Shown: positions 36,183-43,023 of the stretch, piece by piece
How positions within the stretch are numbered: position 1 is the stretch's first letter
How the letters are laid out: each line of letters opens with the position of its first letter
Virus record (IMG/VR): IMGVR_UViG_3300044835_000024
Location: 1 to 46,349 of that record
Source: a virus
Length of the DNA stretch: 46,349 nt
Reading direction: 5' to 3' (one strand)
Notes under the pieces: generated by a model
What the model was told of the DNA's origin: nothing
Databases searched by the model: none
What the model saw: only the letters and a program-made list of their open reading frames with translations
Position numbers and translations under genes: made by a program

Positions 36183-36421
36183 CTCCTGACCAAAGCTCCT
36201 TCACCCCCACCCCGGCAGGGTGACTCGCCCCACACCCCTCGCCTGGGACTCCCGTCAGAGATCGCAGCCGCGCCAAAGAAGCGCAGCCCATTCCACAAAC
36301 CCGGCGCCGGCCGTGAGATGGCGGCTGGTTGGGTCGAGGCTGGGTCGGGGCAGTGGTAGATGTGCTGGTCCGAGGACTGGCTTGCGCCAATCAACCTTGT
36401 CGACGGTGCGTCCACCGCCAT
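36170..36421 (-). CDS. Low-confidence 83-aa ORF
   Basis: The frame stops in an ATGA overlap with the following small gene, and third-position G+C is high, both features of real genes here. It reads AVDAPSTRLIGASQSSDQHIYHCPDPA, then GLWNGLRFFGAAAISDGSPRRGVWGESPC. Other frames over the same bases are equally open, and the start has no good ribosome site. The stretch from 36422 to 36511 has no supported gene. Treat as a possibility only. Confidence 0.3.
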   Translation of the reverse strand: MAVDAPSTRLIGASQSSDQHIYHCPDPASTQPAAISRPAPGLWNGLRFFGAAAISDGSPRRGVWGESPCRGGGEGALVRSEIL

Positions 36422-36511
36422 TTGAACTCGCGTTCCCGGTCCGAAATACAGGCGAAAGAGTAACTGATGAGTACAATCGCCCGGCTAAGTTACTGATTCT
36501 GCGTAGTAGAC

Positions 36512-37000
36512 CTATTCATCTTCATTGTGTAGGTCTACGATTTCCGGCGCTTTGAGCTCGCCAAACATGCCTTCGAGGCCACCTGGCAGGTTGATCTGCA
36601 CATTCACGGCCGTCGAGTCGCTTTTGAAGATCCCGACCGCGATGTCTTTGCCCAGCAATTCAAGGCTTTTCGTGGCCGAATCCTTGCCAAATAGCACATT
36701 CTCAAGGAGTTTGCCTCTTACGATGTTCGCTCTGTGGTCCGGGCTGAATTGCTTGCCCAGCTTTATGTAGCGTTCACCGTCGCTCGCAAGCTGGTTTATC
36801 ACCCCTACAGGCAATCCAGCTTTACCCATTCCAGCTTTGCCTTCGCTGTATCCGGCCTCAAGCATTGCTGCTCTTATAGACGAGCCGTTTTTCAGGGCTG
36901 CTGCAACCTGTTGATGTCGAAGGACTTGCTCTTGCTTGCGATCGACTATTTCTGCCGGATGCTCAGGCACCGTGTCTTGCGTGCTCACTGTCTCGCTCAT
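36512..37000 (-). CDS. terS: Probable terminase small subunit
   Basis: A 162-aa protein. The DNA-binding helix-turn-helix-like start (KQEQVLRHQQVAAALKNGSSIRAAMLEAGYSEGKAGMGKAG) is the standard Terminase_2-type opening, as in 'xxxLxxGxSxxxAAxxAGYS'. It continues with LENVLFGKDSATKSLELLGKDIAVGIFKSDSTAVNVQINLPGG, a helical oligomerisation part and a beta-hairpin end, ending acidic. It recognises packaging sites and presents DNA to the large subunit. ATG (SETVSTQD) was chosen over an earlier TTG extension; neither has a strong ribosome site. It is separated from terL by 4.8 kb of small genes and a spike. Confidence 0.75.
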   Translation of the reverse strand: MSETVSTQDTVPEHPAEIVDRKQEQVLRHQQVAAALKNGSSIRAAMLEAGYSEGKAGMGKAGLPVGVINQLASDGERYIKLGKQFSPDHRANIVRGKLLENVLFGKDSATKSLELLGKDIAVGIFKSDSTAVNVQINLPGGLEGMFGELKAPEIVDLHNEDE

Positions 37001-37285
37001 GCTGAGGCTTTTGGTGACTTCACGGAGTGAAAGCAATAAGGAAGGGATGCTTTGGTTTGTAGCACGCTTTCTCCGGTTTTTCTTTGGGTTTTACCGCATC
37101 TCTTTGGTTTTGTTGATGCGAAATGTCTTGACACATAAGTTACCGGCTGGTCAGTTAGTGGCGTTTTCCTGCAAGTGCGTCCGTGCACCTAGCTCGCGTT
37201 CGAGATCTCTAATCCCAAAAGAGCACCATAGCGAACCCAGTTCGGTCAAAATGCTCCACATACTTAAGTAAACCTCGCTCCGGCC
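37001..37285. promoter_or_regulatory. Divergent intergenic region before terS and a rightward ORF
   Basis: 285 bases without a supported gene, A/T-richer than the flanks. A perfect -35 hexamer TTGACA lies on the plus strand at 37128-37133; 17 bases later TCAGTT is a poor -10. On the other strand GGTCAA near 37245 gives TTGACC. It is the only long non-coding divergence of the late region and the best place for the promoter of terS. No tRNA was found. Confidence 0.35.
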
Positions 37286-37501
37286 ATGAGCAATGTACAA
37301 GCGCCTGAAACATTAACCAAACTGCATCGAGACCCTAGCCTTGCCATCCAGATGGCGGCTAACGCTGTCATTCGCTACCTAAGAGAATCAGGCATTGACG
37401 GCGCCGAGGAACGGCGATGGTGGATCACCCAGGTCTTTAATAGCGTGATGGAGCGTGAGCTGCACGCGCGCTCAGATAATCCTCAGCAACAGCAGGATTA
37501 G
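37286..37501 (+). CDS. 71-aa rightward protein, uncertain
   Basis: A frame on the strand opposite to all its neighbours: SNVQAPETLTKLHRDPSLAIQMAANAVIRYLRESGIDGAEERRWWITQVFNSVMERELHARSD, ending in Gln-rich QQQQD. The composition is protein-like and helical. Its ribosome site is poor, and its last 30 bases overlap the leftward DUF3309-like gene. It could be an early or lysogenic gene from the TTGACA-bearing region. Evidence is moderate. Confidence 0.45.
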   Translation: MSNVQAPETLTKLHRDPSLAIQMAANAVIRYLRESGIDGAEERRWWITQVFNSVMERELHARSDNPQQQQD

Positions 37502-37615
37502 CACGATGAACAGGATCAACCCAATGCCACCACCACCGTAATAACCAATTCCTGGCCCCAAGCGATAACCACCGAAGCCAAAGACCAGAATGAGCACGAG
37601 TAAGAGAATGATCAT
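37472..37615 (-). CDS. DUF3309-like small membrane protein
   Basis: A 47-aa protein: MIILLLVLILVFGFGGYRLG, then PGIGYYGGGGIGLILFIVLILLLLRII. Two hydrophobic segments flank a central GYRLGPGIGYYGGGG, the layout of DUF3309 proteins (central GYGPSGGLGL, terminal ILLLLGRI). Located next to a two-membrane-segment gene, six bases away. It may be a holin-like or membrane-modifying lysis accessory; the family has no known biochemical role. ATG follows GGTAAACCC, a weak ribosome site. Confidence 0.7.
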   Translation of the reverse strand: MIILLLVLILVFGFGGYRLGPGIGYYGGGGIGLILFIVLILLLLRII

Positions 37616-37619
37616 GGGT

Positions 37620-37826
37620 TTACCTCGCCAGATGCAGTATGTGGCCGCTGCCGATGAGAATGCTCAATACCCAAAAGAACAGGCCTAGCGACACCAGACG
37701 AAATGCAATCACCAGACGTGCATAGAATGCCGTGTTTGGAGCCGGAGCTGTGGGGATATATAGCCCCGCTGCGACGAGGAAGCAGATTAGCGGAACGACC
37801 AGGAAAATGGTGGTCACTGTCATCAA
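37620..37826 (-). CDS. 68-aa protein with two membrane segments
   Basis: TVTTIFLVVPLICFLVAAGLYIPTAPAPN, then FYARLVIAFRLVSLGLFFWVLSILIGSGH form two predicted transmembrane helices with a short polar hinge. It overlaps the upstream gene in ATGA fashion. Size and topology fit a class II holin or a lysis-inhibition or secretion accessory. A separate holin candidate sits next to the endolysin, so this may be a second holin-like or antiholin protein. Inference from topology only. Confidence 0.65.
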   Translation of the reverse strand: MMTVTTIFLVVPLICFLVAAGLYIPTAPAPNTAFYARLVIAFRLVSLGLFFWVLSILIGSGHILHLAR

Positions 37827-38059
37827 CCTACCCTCCGCACGAGTTCTTCGAGTGCCTTTTCCAAGTTGGAGATTCGGTCATGCGCTGAGGTCAGCCCCAG
37901 CTCCATGCGGTTCAACTGAGCAGCATGGCTTTCTGACTGAATTTGCTGACTTGGGCTTGGATAGGTAGATGCCGTGTATTGCTGACTTTGCTGCTGCGCG
38001 TACTGCTGTTGCTTCGCAGCTTCCATTGCTGATCCCGCCATACCTCCGTAATAATCCAT
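37823..38059 (-). CDS. Gln/Ser-rich coiled-coil mini-protein
   Basis: A 78-aa protein with low-complexity first half (DYYGGMAGSAMEAAKQQQYAQQQSQQYTASTYPSPSQQ) and a short coiled coil (NRMELGLTSAHDRISNLEKALEELVRRVG). A disordered plus trimeric coiled-coil plan resembles small structural or tail-tip linkers. It ends in an ATGA overlap with the membrane protein. Function unknown. Confidence 0.55.
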   Translation of the reverse strand: MDYYGGMAGSAMEAAKQQQYAQQQSQQYTASTYPSPSQQIQSESHAAQLNRMELGLTSAHDRISNLEKALEELVRRVG

Positions 38060-38084
38060 TCTCTCTGCCTTTCCGAATCAGTTT

Positions 38085-38564
38085 TTAACCGATCTTCTTC
38101 ATTTGCCGCCCCACAAATATCGGGCTCAGATGCAACGTCTCCGGCGTGATGCGATAGGCCCAGTTCTCAAGAACGTTAAGCACTTTGGCCGTCCCAAAGA
38201 TGTGCAGCAGTCCTTCACAGCAGAATTGCGAGCAGATCAGGTCATGCGGAGAAGTCAGCTTACGCGCCTGCAGCATCAGTCCAACGATGTCAGTCGTGTT
38301 GTATTTGGTTCCAATCTTCGACCGCGCCCACCGCAAAAGCTCGTGCTCCTGCGCATCCGTGCAGGGAATGTCATAGATGTATTCCAGGGCCGGCTTGCAG
38401 TAGTCCGCGGCACGCTCCTGAATGCCGTCACCGATATGCGCTCCGATCCACGTCTCCTCTGGAGTCCCATATTCAACATGCTGAAACAGGGAACCAGTAA
38501 TCCAGCGAATCCCGATACCGGTGAAGCTTTTGGTCGCCAAGAAGCGAACGCGGATCGAGGCCAT
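38085..38564 (-). CDS. Permuted papain-like (NlpC/P60-type, YiiX-like) cysteine hydrolase
   Basis: A 159-aa protein. The order is His first, Cys later, as in circularly permuted papain-fold enzymes: FQHVEYGTPEETWIGAHIGDGIQERAADY (His 29), then HDLICSQFCCEGLLHIFG (Cys 111). The family includes amidases/peptidases of peptidoglycan or lipid-modifying enzymes. Here, among lysis-related genes, cleavage of cell-wall peptides is the simplest guess. It has no signal peptide. A compact 3-bp spacing joins it to the following gene on the minus strand. The fold call is good; the substrate is inferred. Confidence 0.75.
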   Translation of the reverse strand: MASIRVRFLATKSFTGIGIRWITGSLFQHVEYGTPEETWIGAHIGDGIQERAADYCKPALEYIYDIPCTDAQEHELLRWARSKIGTKYNTTDIVGLMLQARKLTSPHDLICSQFCCEGLLHIFGTAKVLNVLENWAYRITPETLHLSPIFVGRQMKKIG

Positions 38565-38567
38565 GGT

Positions 38568-38990
38568 TTAGCTGGCGAGAGGCGCCGGCTTGGCGACAGC
38601 AACAACGGCTGGAGCCGACGTCGACGTCATCGCATTGATGAATGTGATCACTGCGTTATTCGCAGCCGTGATCTGTGCAGCCGTGCGCGCCGGCATACCT
38701 TCCTGCTGCGCATACTGCAGTACCGTTGGCGTGATCGAACTAATCGCCAGAACGGCTTTATCGGCTCCGCTCCCTGTGGCTTTGGAGGCTGCAACCGCGA
38801 TTGCTTCAACGTTGTACGCCTTGGCAGCCCAAGCATTAAACAAATTGACGATGGGCACAGCAGCCGGCTCGGCAGTCTCCACTATGGCTTCCCCTGCTGC
38901 CACAACTGCCTGTCCTTTCGGGCTGCCAAACCATGCGAATGCCTTCTCGATGGTCATGCCAAACACCTTCAATCCGCTAAAAATGCTCAT
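38568..38990 (-). CDS. Ala/Val-rich helical protein
   Basis: A 140-aa protein: SIFSGLKVFGMTIEKAFAWFGSPKGQAVVAAGEAIVETAEPAAVPIVNLFNAWAAKAYNVEAIAVAASKATG, then VLAISSITPTVLQYAQQEGMPARTAAQITAANNAVITFINAMTS. It is a hydrophobic-patch helical protein but without clear membrane spans. Similar proteins occur in phages of soil bacteria near holin genes and are annotated only as hypothetical. Function unknown. Confidence 0.55.
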   Translation of the reverse strand: MSIFSGLKVFGMTIEKAFAWFGSPKGQAVVAAGEAIVETAEPAAVPIVNLFNAWAAKAYNVEAIAVAASKATGSGADKAVLAISSITPTVLQYAQQEGMPARTAAQITAANNAVITFINAMTSTSAPAVVAVAKPAPLAS

Positions 38991-39002
38991 GTGTTGCTCC
39001 TT

Positions 39003-39533
39003 TTAAATCGGTGCTGCGCCGCCATCCCAAGTCACCGCGGTTGTGTTCCAGTACCACCAGCCATTGGCTGAGTTTTCCTGCCAGATCACGCCCTTAACTG
39101 TCACCAGCTTGACTACGCCAGAGGTAAAACCAGCCGCCACTCCGTTCAACATCACCTGATTGTTGACCACGGTCCACTTGTTTCCAGCGGGATCCACAAT
39201 CGTTCCTGCGTTGTTCGTGATCGCGGTCAGATCCGGGCTGGCGGTTGATGTGGGCGGTGCTGTTGCAACTGCCGGAACAATCCACAGCCCAGGTGCAGCG
39301 ATCGGAAGAGTAGCCGATGTGCCTCCAGGAATATTCGCCACCAGATAGACTGGGGATTGAATGTAATAGATGTTTCCTGCGAGATCATGAAAGGTCCAGG
39401 TGCGAATGCCGGCCAGCGTATTGACCTGCGTGATGGTGATCGACGTTGCCCCGGTAGGCACTTGTCCCAAACCCGCAATTGCCAGCAGAAGCACCGCGGC
39501 CAGCAACGTTAACCATGCAGGAGGCTGCCTCAC
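39003..39533 (-). CDS. Secreted protein with WWYW carbohydrate-binding-like C-terminus
   Basis: A 176-aa protein with a Sec-like leader (RQPPAWLTLLAAVLLLAIAGLGQ, cleavage near GLG-Q). The mature part has strands (TSITITQVNTLAGIRTWTFHDLAGNIYYIQSPVYL, then PGNKWTVVNNQVMLNG) and the C-terminal VIWQENSANGWWYWNTTAVTWDGG, a motif repeated in other phage/bacterial surface proteins with WWYW cores. Likely a surface-sugar binder acting outside the cell or on the virion. It overlaps the LuxR-like gene by four bases. Confidence 0.6.
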   Translation of the reverse strand: MRQPPAWLTLLAAVLLLAIAGLGQVPTGATSITITQVNTLAGIRTWTFHDLAGNIYYIQSPVYLVANIPGGTSATLPIAAPGLWIVPAVATAPPTSTASPDLTAITNNAGTIVDPAGNKWTVVNNQVMLNGVAAGFTSGVVKLVTVKGVIWQENSANGWWYWNTTAVTWDGGAAPI

Positions 39534-39823
39534 ACGCCCTCATACTTGAACTTCATCAGGCGAATCAGCAGCGCAGTCTTGTCGTCGACTCCAACGTTTT
39601 GGAATATCGCGCACAGGCTGTTCTTGACCGCATGCTCAGAAAGCCCCATGCGAGTCGCAATCTCTTTATTGATTAGCCCGTTGCACACCAGAACGCAGAT
39701 GCGCCGCTGCTTGGGGCTGAGTCTGGCTGGGAACTGCTCCAGGTCGTCAGCCCTGATCGGTGCTTTGCGCATTCCGCATTCGGTGCAAAACCGAACATCC
39801 GGCATAACGCAAACGCTGCTCAC
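39530..39823 (-). CDS. LuxR-type (GerE) helix-turn-helix regulator
   Basis: A 97-aa DNA-binding protein. The C-terminal part LSPKQRRICVLVCNGLINKEIATRMGLSEHAVKNSLCAIFQNVGVDDKTALLIRLM (about 35-90) is a GerE domain: NKEIA-x-x-MGLSE-x-x-VKN-x-L recognition helices are clear. An N-terminal CTECGMRKA suggests a zinc knuckle. There is no receiver or autoinducer domain. It sits inside the lysis/accessory operon between a secreted protein and a lectin-like protein, with overlaps on both sides. It may control lysis or late genes, or a host response. Unusual context. Confidence 0.85.
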   Translation of the reverse strand: MSSVCVMPDVRFCTECGMRKAPIRADDLEQFPARLSPKQRRICVLVCNGLINKEIATRMGLSEHAVKNSLCAIFQNVGVDDKTALLIRLMKFKYEGV

Positions 39824-40635
39824 CAGGGGGTCACTTCAAGCGCGCTGCAGAGGATGACGTAGTCCGTGGATGCAGTCTGGCCGCTGTCCCACTGCAGTTG
39901 AAAGTTGACTTCATCTTTCGCCCACACGGCATTATCGGCATCCGTGACCACTTGGTTGATGGGATAGAACACACCATCATCGAGCGTGACGCCGAAATAA
40001 GTAATCTGCTTGGCGACAGGATCGAAGCCGACATACTCCACGCTTTCATACCAGACGCCAGTCTTACGAGTGGTTGGATTGACCTTGATGTTGGTTCCCG
40101 TCCACTTATGGTTGATCGTGATGTCCTCGACGCCGCTGTAACCATCCTGCTGCATCGCCATGTCGTAGGGGACACCCGTTGCCTTGTCAGTGATTTCAAG
40201 GTCGGTCTCGCAATTTGTGGGGATGGCCTTCAGGTACATCTCGCGTTTCCGATAGGCGAAGCGAGTAAAGGCGCTCGCACCACTCGGGACCGCATTGGTG
40301 TGGAAGATCACCCCACCCTTACCAGCTATGGTGGCCGCGAATTGACGGCAATTCGGAGTGCCATCCGGAGCGGTGACTGGATAGGTGGTCGTGATCGCTG
40401 TGACCGTGCCTGGCGTCCCCGCGTCATGATTCATCTGCCACGGCTTTAGTGGTGTAAGCATGTTTATCGTCTTGGACGTCGAGGGAATAACCGGAGCTCC
40501 AGTGGTGACCGGAGGAGGCGGCGGCGGAACAATAACTGGCGAAGTCTTCACAACCGTGGAACTGGTGAGTGTGCCCGTAATCGCGTAGACCGTTCCATCG
40601 GAGCCCGTGACCGTCAGTGCCAGATTGTCTGCCAT
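39820..40635 (-). CDS. Lectin/jelly-roll-like protein with Ig-like start
   Basis: A 271-aa protein. The N-terminus (NLALTVTGSDGTVYAITGTLTSSTVVKTSPVIVPPPPPPV) is a short beta unit and Pro linker. The main part (about 75-271) reads as a concanavalin-like or polysaccharide-lyase-like sandwich: HTNAVPSGASAFTRFAYRKREMYLKAIPTNCETDLEITD, GVWYESVEYVGFDPVAKQITYFGV, then WAKDEVNFQLQWDSGQ. No catalytic pair could be placed, so it may only bind sugar. ATG follows AGGAGAACC. A receptor-binding or cell-surface role is inferred. Confidence 0.6.
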   Translation of the reverse strand: MADNLALTVTGSDGTVYAITGTLTSSTVVKTSPVIVPPPPPPVTTGAPVIPSTSKTINMLTPLKPWQMNHDAGTPGTVTAITTTYPVTAPDGTPNCRQFAATIAGKGGVIFHTNAVPSGASAFTRFAYRKREMYLKAIPTNCETDLEITDKATGVPYDMAMQQDGYSGVEDITINHKWTGTNIKVNPTTRKTGVWYESVEYVGFDPVAKQITYFGVTLDDGVFYPINQVVTDADNAVWAKDEVNFQLQWDSGQTASTDYVILCSALEVTPW

Positions 40636-40642
40636 GGTTCTC

Positions 40643-40942
40643 CTAGCTTGGTGTCGTGATGGTGGTGTCTTGTTTCACTTCCGAGCCCGGGGGAATGTTT
40701 AGTTTCATTGGAGCCGAGTTTGCCGGCAGATTCACCGTCGTGTGCGTTCCGTCGGTCTGAATCATGCCCAGTAGAATCTTCGAAATGGCCGCAGCGCCCA
40801 GAATCTTGATACCAACATTGCTCGGGATCCACGGATTTGGGGTCGACGCCACAGCAGAGAAGCCGATCACTGCGCTCAGAAACCCCGAAAGTGATGTCTT
40901 CCAGTTCTTCGCGATGTGGCCGACAACCGTCTGCACGCTCAT
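40643..40942 (-). CDS. Holin
   Basis: A 99-aa protein with two hydrophobic segments (WKTSLSGFLSAVIGFSAVAS and VGIKILGAAAISKILLGMI) separated by a short polar loop, and a hydrophilic C-terminus (HTTVNLPANSAPMKLNIPPGSEV). It starts in an ATGA overlap with the endolysin gene, the classical holin-lysin pairing. Holins form membrane holes that free the endolysin. The class cannot be fixed; the topology is that of small class II or T4/phi29-unlike families. Confidence 0.75.
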   Translation of the reverse strand: MSVQTVVGHIAKNWKTSLSGFLSAVIGFSAVASTPNPWIPSNVGIKILGAAAISKILLGMIQTDGTHTTVNLPANSAPMKLNIPPGSEVKQDTTITTPS

Positions 40943-41409
40943 GCCGTCACCTCGGCGAACAACGCTTTGTGGGCATAGTAGATTTCCAGCACCTTTTCGG
41001 CTCGGTCCAGATCCGTGCTCCAGCGTTTGGAAACCGCGCGCACGTAATCGTCCGCATTGGCAGCATGTAACGCTGCCTTGTACTCCGGATACGTGTCCTG
41101 AAGTCTGGCGAGCAAGTTCATGCGTTCCGTAAATGCGACGGCCTTGGTTGGAAACCAGACGAATGCCGCCGTTACGTTGAATGTGTGGCCGCCCTGAACT
41201 TCCTGCGTCGGAAGATTCACCGTGAGGTAGATCGGCTCGACAGATTGCTTCTGGCCGAAGAGGTTGTTGTATTCATTGCCGAGCGTCGACGACAGCCAGC
41301 CTGTTTCCAGGCATGCTTCACAGGCCGCAGCGTCGGGAAAGATGTGCTCTGAGGTCTGCGCTGCGAGAAATAGGTTCTTCAGGTTCTCTAGCTGCTGAGG
41401 GGTCGCCAT
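40939..41409 (-). CDS. Endolysin, GH73 glucosaminidase-like
   Basis: A 156-aa peptidoglycan hydrolase. Catalytic Glu lies in ACLETGWLSSTLGNEYNNLFGQK (Glu 35), matching the GH73 pattern ALESGWG-x-S...NNLFGIK. Then FVWFPTKAVAFTERMNLLARLQDTYPEYKAALHAANADDYVRAVSKRWSTD fits the FRxYxS...NPRYAxAL...GYATDPxYAxK pattern of FlgJ-like enzymes. It cuts N-acetylglucosaminyl bonds. No signal peptide, so it depends on the holin. It starts two bases after the coiled-coil membrane gene ends. Short size is normal for a bare domain. Confidence 0.9.
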   Translation of the reverse strand: MATPQQLENLKNLFLAAQTSEHIFPDAAACEACLETGWLSSTLGNEYNNLFGQKQSVEPIYLTVNLPTQEVQGGHTFNVTAAFVWFPTKAVAFTERMNLLARLQDTYPEYKAALHAANADDYVRAVSKRWSTDLDRAEKVLEIYYAHKALFAEVTA

Positions 41410-41410
41410 G

Positions 41411-41848
41411 TCATCTGGAAAGCTTGAGGACTTCGAAGAGAACGACTAGAACGATCGGTATTGCTATAGCCAGAAATGCCAGCACGGCCATCGCGCCGTA
41501 AACCCACTTGCGAATCGTTGGAGCGTCTTCAACTGCAGACTTAAGGTTTGAGAAATCTTCTTGGAGCTTGTCTACTTTTTTGTCAATGGTATGGAGCAAG
41601 CCCGACCCCCCGGTGTTATCTCCCACCACTGTCCTCATGTCCCGCTCAACTGCGCTTATGCGTTCGCCCATCAGATGGACCCGAGCATCCAGCGCTGAGA
41701 AATCGTTCACCATCTTGTGGCGACGTTCCTTGTTCTCTTCATGTTTCTGATCGAAGTCTTTGCGCAGGTCAGTGAGCCGCTGCTGCATAGTCTCCTGACC
41801 CGTCTTGATCAGATCTGCCAAGTCGGCGAGTTTTACGGGAGCCGTCAT
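41411..41848 (-). CDS. Coiled-coil membrane protein, XhlA-like lysis accessory
   Basis: A 145-aa protein: a long coiled coil (AD LIKTGQETMQQRLTDLRKDFDQKHEENKERR and LDARVHLMGERISAVERDMR, then KVDKLQEDFSNLKSAVED) is followed by a single C-terminal transmembrane helix (WVYGAMAVLAFLAIAIPIVLVVLFEVL). The XhlA haemolysin-type proteins of phage lysis cassettes have this plan. It stands before endolysin and holin. Alternatively it is an inner-membrane spanin partner, but no outer-membrane spanin was found. Confidence 0.7.
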   Translation of the reverse strand: MTAPVKLADLADLIKTGQETMQQRLTDLRKDFDQKHEENKERRHKMVNDFSALDARVHLMGERISAVERDMRTVVGDNTGGSGLLHTIDKKVDKLQEDFSNLKSAVEDAPTIRKWVYGAMAVLAFLAIAIPIVLVVLFEVLKLSR

Positions 41849-41851
41849 CCC

Positions 41852-42157
41852 CTACGCGTAGACCGAGGTCGCCGCAAATACGCTGGCCTCGAAAGCAAGC
41901 AGCCGGCTTTGCCACTCCGCGCCGGCCGTCCCATAAGGGGGATCGAATCTCAGGCCAGGCACTTCTGAATAAGGCAGCGGCGCTCTGTCTTTTGCCTGCT
42001 GCACTCGTGCTGCAATCGATTCCGCAAGTGTCAGGTCGCGCACGGATACGCCTGCTTCAACCCATGCACAGGCGCAATTTTGGACAGCTTTCCGCGCCTG
42101 ATTGAGGCGGACGCTATAACCACGCGACACATTGGAGACACTAAGGGATTTGGCCAT
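41852..42157 (-). CDS. 101-aa protein before the lysis cassette
   Basis: Sequence: AKSLSVSNVSRGYSVRLNQARKAVQNCACAWVEAGVSVRDLTLAESIAARVQQAKDRAPLPYSEVPGLRFDPPYGTAGAEWQSRLLAFEASVFAATSVYA. Helical with CAC. Three bases separate it from the next gene. The family is not recognised. It is the first gene of the leftward lysis/accessory operon after a 215-bp gap. Confidence 0.6.
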   Translation of the reverse strand: MAKSLSVSNVSRGYSVRLNQARKAVQNCACAWVEAGVSVRDLTLAESIAARVQQAKDRAPLPYSEVPGLRFDPPYGTAGAEWQSRLLAFEASVFAATSVYA

Positions 42158-42372
42158 TCAGCTATCGAGTGAGTCGGTCCTCGAAATCCGTGAAGCCAGA
42201 CTTATTTGGGTACGCGAATTAAGAGACGCGCGGCTCAGACGAACTCAGCGGCTATTTGGGAGGCCGCCGTCTCCGCTCCAATTCTCAGGAAGAAGGGAAC
42301 GAAACAGGGAACGCTACCAACAGATACCGAAGAAACCCGAAGAACGCAAGCAAAAACTACTCTGCTTTCGTA
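42158..42372. other. Non-coding gap before the lysis operon
   Basis: No gene is supported on either strand. A rightward frame over it reads as Arg/Gln-rich shadow sequence. On the minus strand TTGATA (near 42355) is a possible -35, but no good -10 stands at 17 bp. It may hold the lysis-operon promoter. Confidence 0.3.
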
Positions 42373-42555
42373 TCAAATCGGGCCGTTCGCCAAGCTATGC
42401 CTAGGAAAAGTCGTCCGTGTAGGCTGATTCCTATCTGACGCCAGCCCGTTAACGTTTGCTGCCCCAGCCAGATGATCTTTTAAGTCTTCGGCTTCGCTCA
42501 ACGATTTCCATTGCTGATAGCTTTCAAAGTCCATGATCCGCTTAATTCCCGTCAT
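42373..42555 (-). CDS. 60-aa protein downstream of the RHH regulator
   Basis: Starts in an ATGA overlap with the ribbon-helix-helix gene, so the two form an operon. Product: TGIKRIMDFESYQQWKSLSEAEDLKDHLAGAANVNG, then basic ASDRNQPTRTTFPRHSLANGPI. The first half is helical, like small partner proteins of RHH regulators (antitoxin-toxin pairs have this order), but no toxin motif is visible. A second Met (MDFESYQQ) lies at residue 8. Function unknown. Confidence 0.55.
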   Translation of the reverse strand: MTGIKRIMDFESYQQWKSLSEAEDLKDHLAGAANVNGLASDRNQPTRTTFPRHSLANGPI

Positions 42556-42752
42556 TGTTTTCCCCCATCTTCCGCGCTCCCGGCCGCGCGAGTATATGAA
42601 ACCCCTTCGCGGTCGGCAAACTGCACCACCGCCGTGCTGATGACGGCGGCTTCGCTCAGCCCGTGTTTGTCAGCAAGAGCCTTGATCAACCCAACCACAT
42701 TCTCCGAAAGGGTGAAGTTCTTCTTGAGGCGCTTTTGCGTGCGACGTTCCAT
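42552..42752 (-). CDS. Ribbon-helix-helix DNA-binding protein 1
   Basis: A 66-aa protein. KKNFTLSENVVGLIKALADKHGLSEAAVISTAVVQFADREG is an RHH fold: short strand (KKNFTL), helix A, turn with GLS, helix B, as in CopG/MetJ-type regulators. The N-terminus ERRTQKRLKK is basic. The second ATG is preferred: AGGAG is ten bases before it, but only one base from the first ATG. A 7+7 inverted repeat covers its ribosome site, a probable autoregulation site. It is co-transcribed with the 60-aa gene. Confidence 0.75.
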   Translation of the reverse strand: MERRTQKRLKKNFTLSENVVGLIKALADKHGLSEAAVISTAVVQFADREGVSYTRAAGSAEDGGKQ

Positions 42753-42774
42753 GCAGTTCATTCTCCTGAACTGC
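42753..42774. promoter_or_regulatory. Inverted repeat over the RHH1 ribosome site
   Basis: GCAGTTC (42753-42759) and GAACTGC (42768-42774) form a perfect 7-bp inverted repeat with an 8-base spacer. It overlaps the Shine-Dalgarno and first start codon of RHH1. On the minus strand a TATAAG lies right upstream (about 42775-42780), a possible -10. RHH repressors commonly bind such repeats in their own promoters. A hairpin hiding the ribosome site is the alternative. Confidence 0.6.
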
Positions 42775-42854
42775 TTATACTCCTATTGTGGGGTAGACAT
42801 GGGGACAAAATGGGGATATGTTGGGAGTATTATTTGAGAACTTCCCAATATGGC

Positions 42855-43001
42855 TCAATGAATGCCCTCTGATTCGGCGAGCCGGTAAATGGCGTGGCGA
42901 ATGACATTGGTCGGGTCCAGTCCCAGCTTTTTCGACAGCTTTGCTAGGAGTTTTTCATCCAGCGGGCTCAAGCGTATCGTCTTGATCTTCTTGGGGGCCA
43001 T
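42855..43001 (-). CDS. Ribbon-helix-helix DNA-binding protein 2
   Basis: A 48-aa protein: APKKIKTIRLSPLDEKLLAKLSKKLGLDPTNVIRHAIYRLAESEGIH. Strand KTIRLSP, helix DEKLLAKLSKKLG and helix DPTNVIRHAIYRLAESEG match CopG-like RHH proteins almost completely. Gene orientation is opposite to the integrase across ~100 bp that hold inverted repeats. It is thus the best candidate for an integrase or lysogeny regulator. ATG preceded by CTTCTCGCC, a weak ribosome site. The opposite-strand frame over it is a shadow. Confidence 0.75.
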   Translation of the reverse strand: MAPKKIKTIRLSPLDEKLLAKLSKKLGLDPTNVIRHAIYRLAESEGIH

Positions 43002-43023
43002 GGCGAGAAGCCTAAATGCATGT

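Noticed and set aside
42132-42404. 90-aa rightward frame (Arg/Gln-rich) in the gap before the lysis operon
   Set aside because: It starts inside a leftward gene and ends inside another. Composition is shadow-like and no ribosome site is present.
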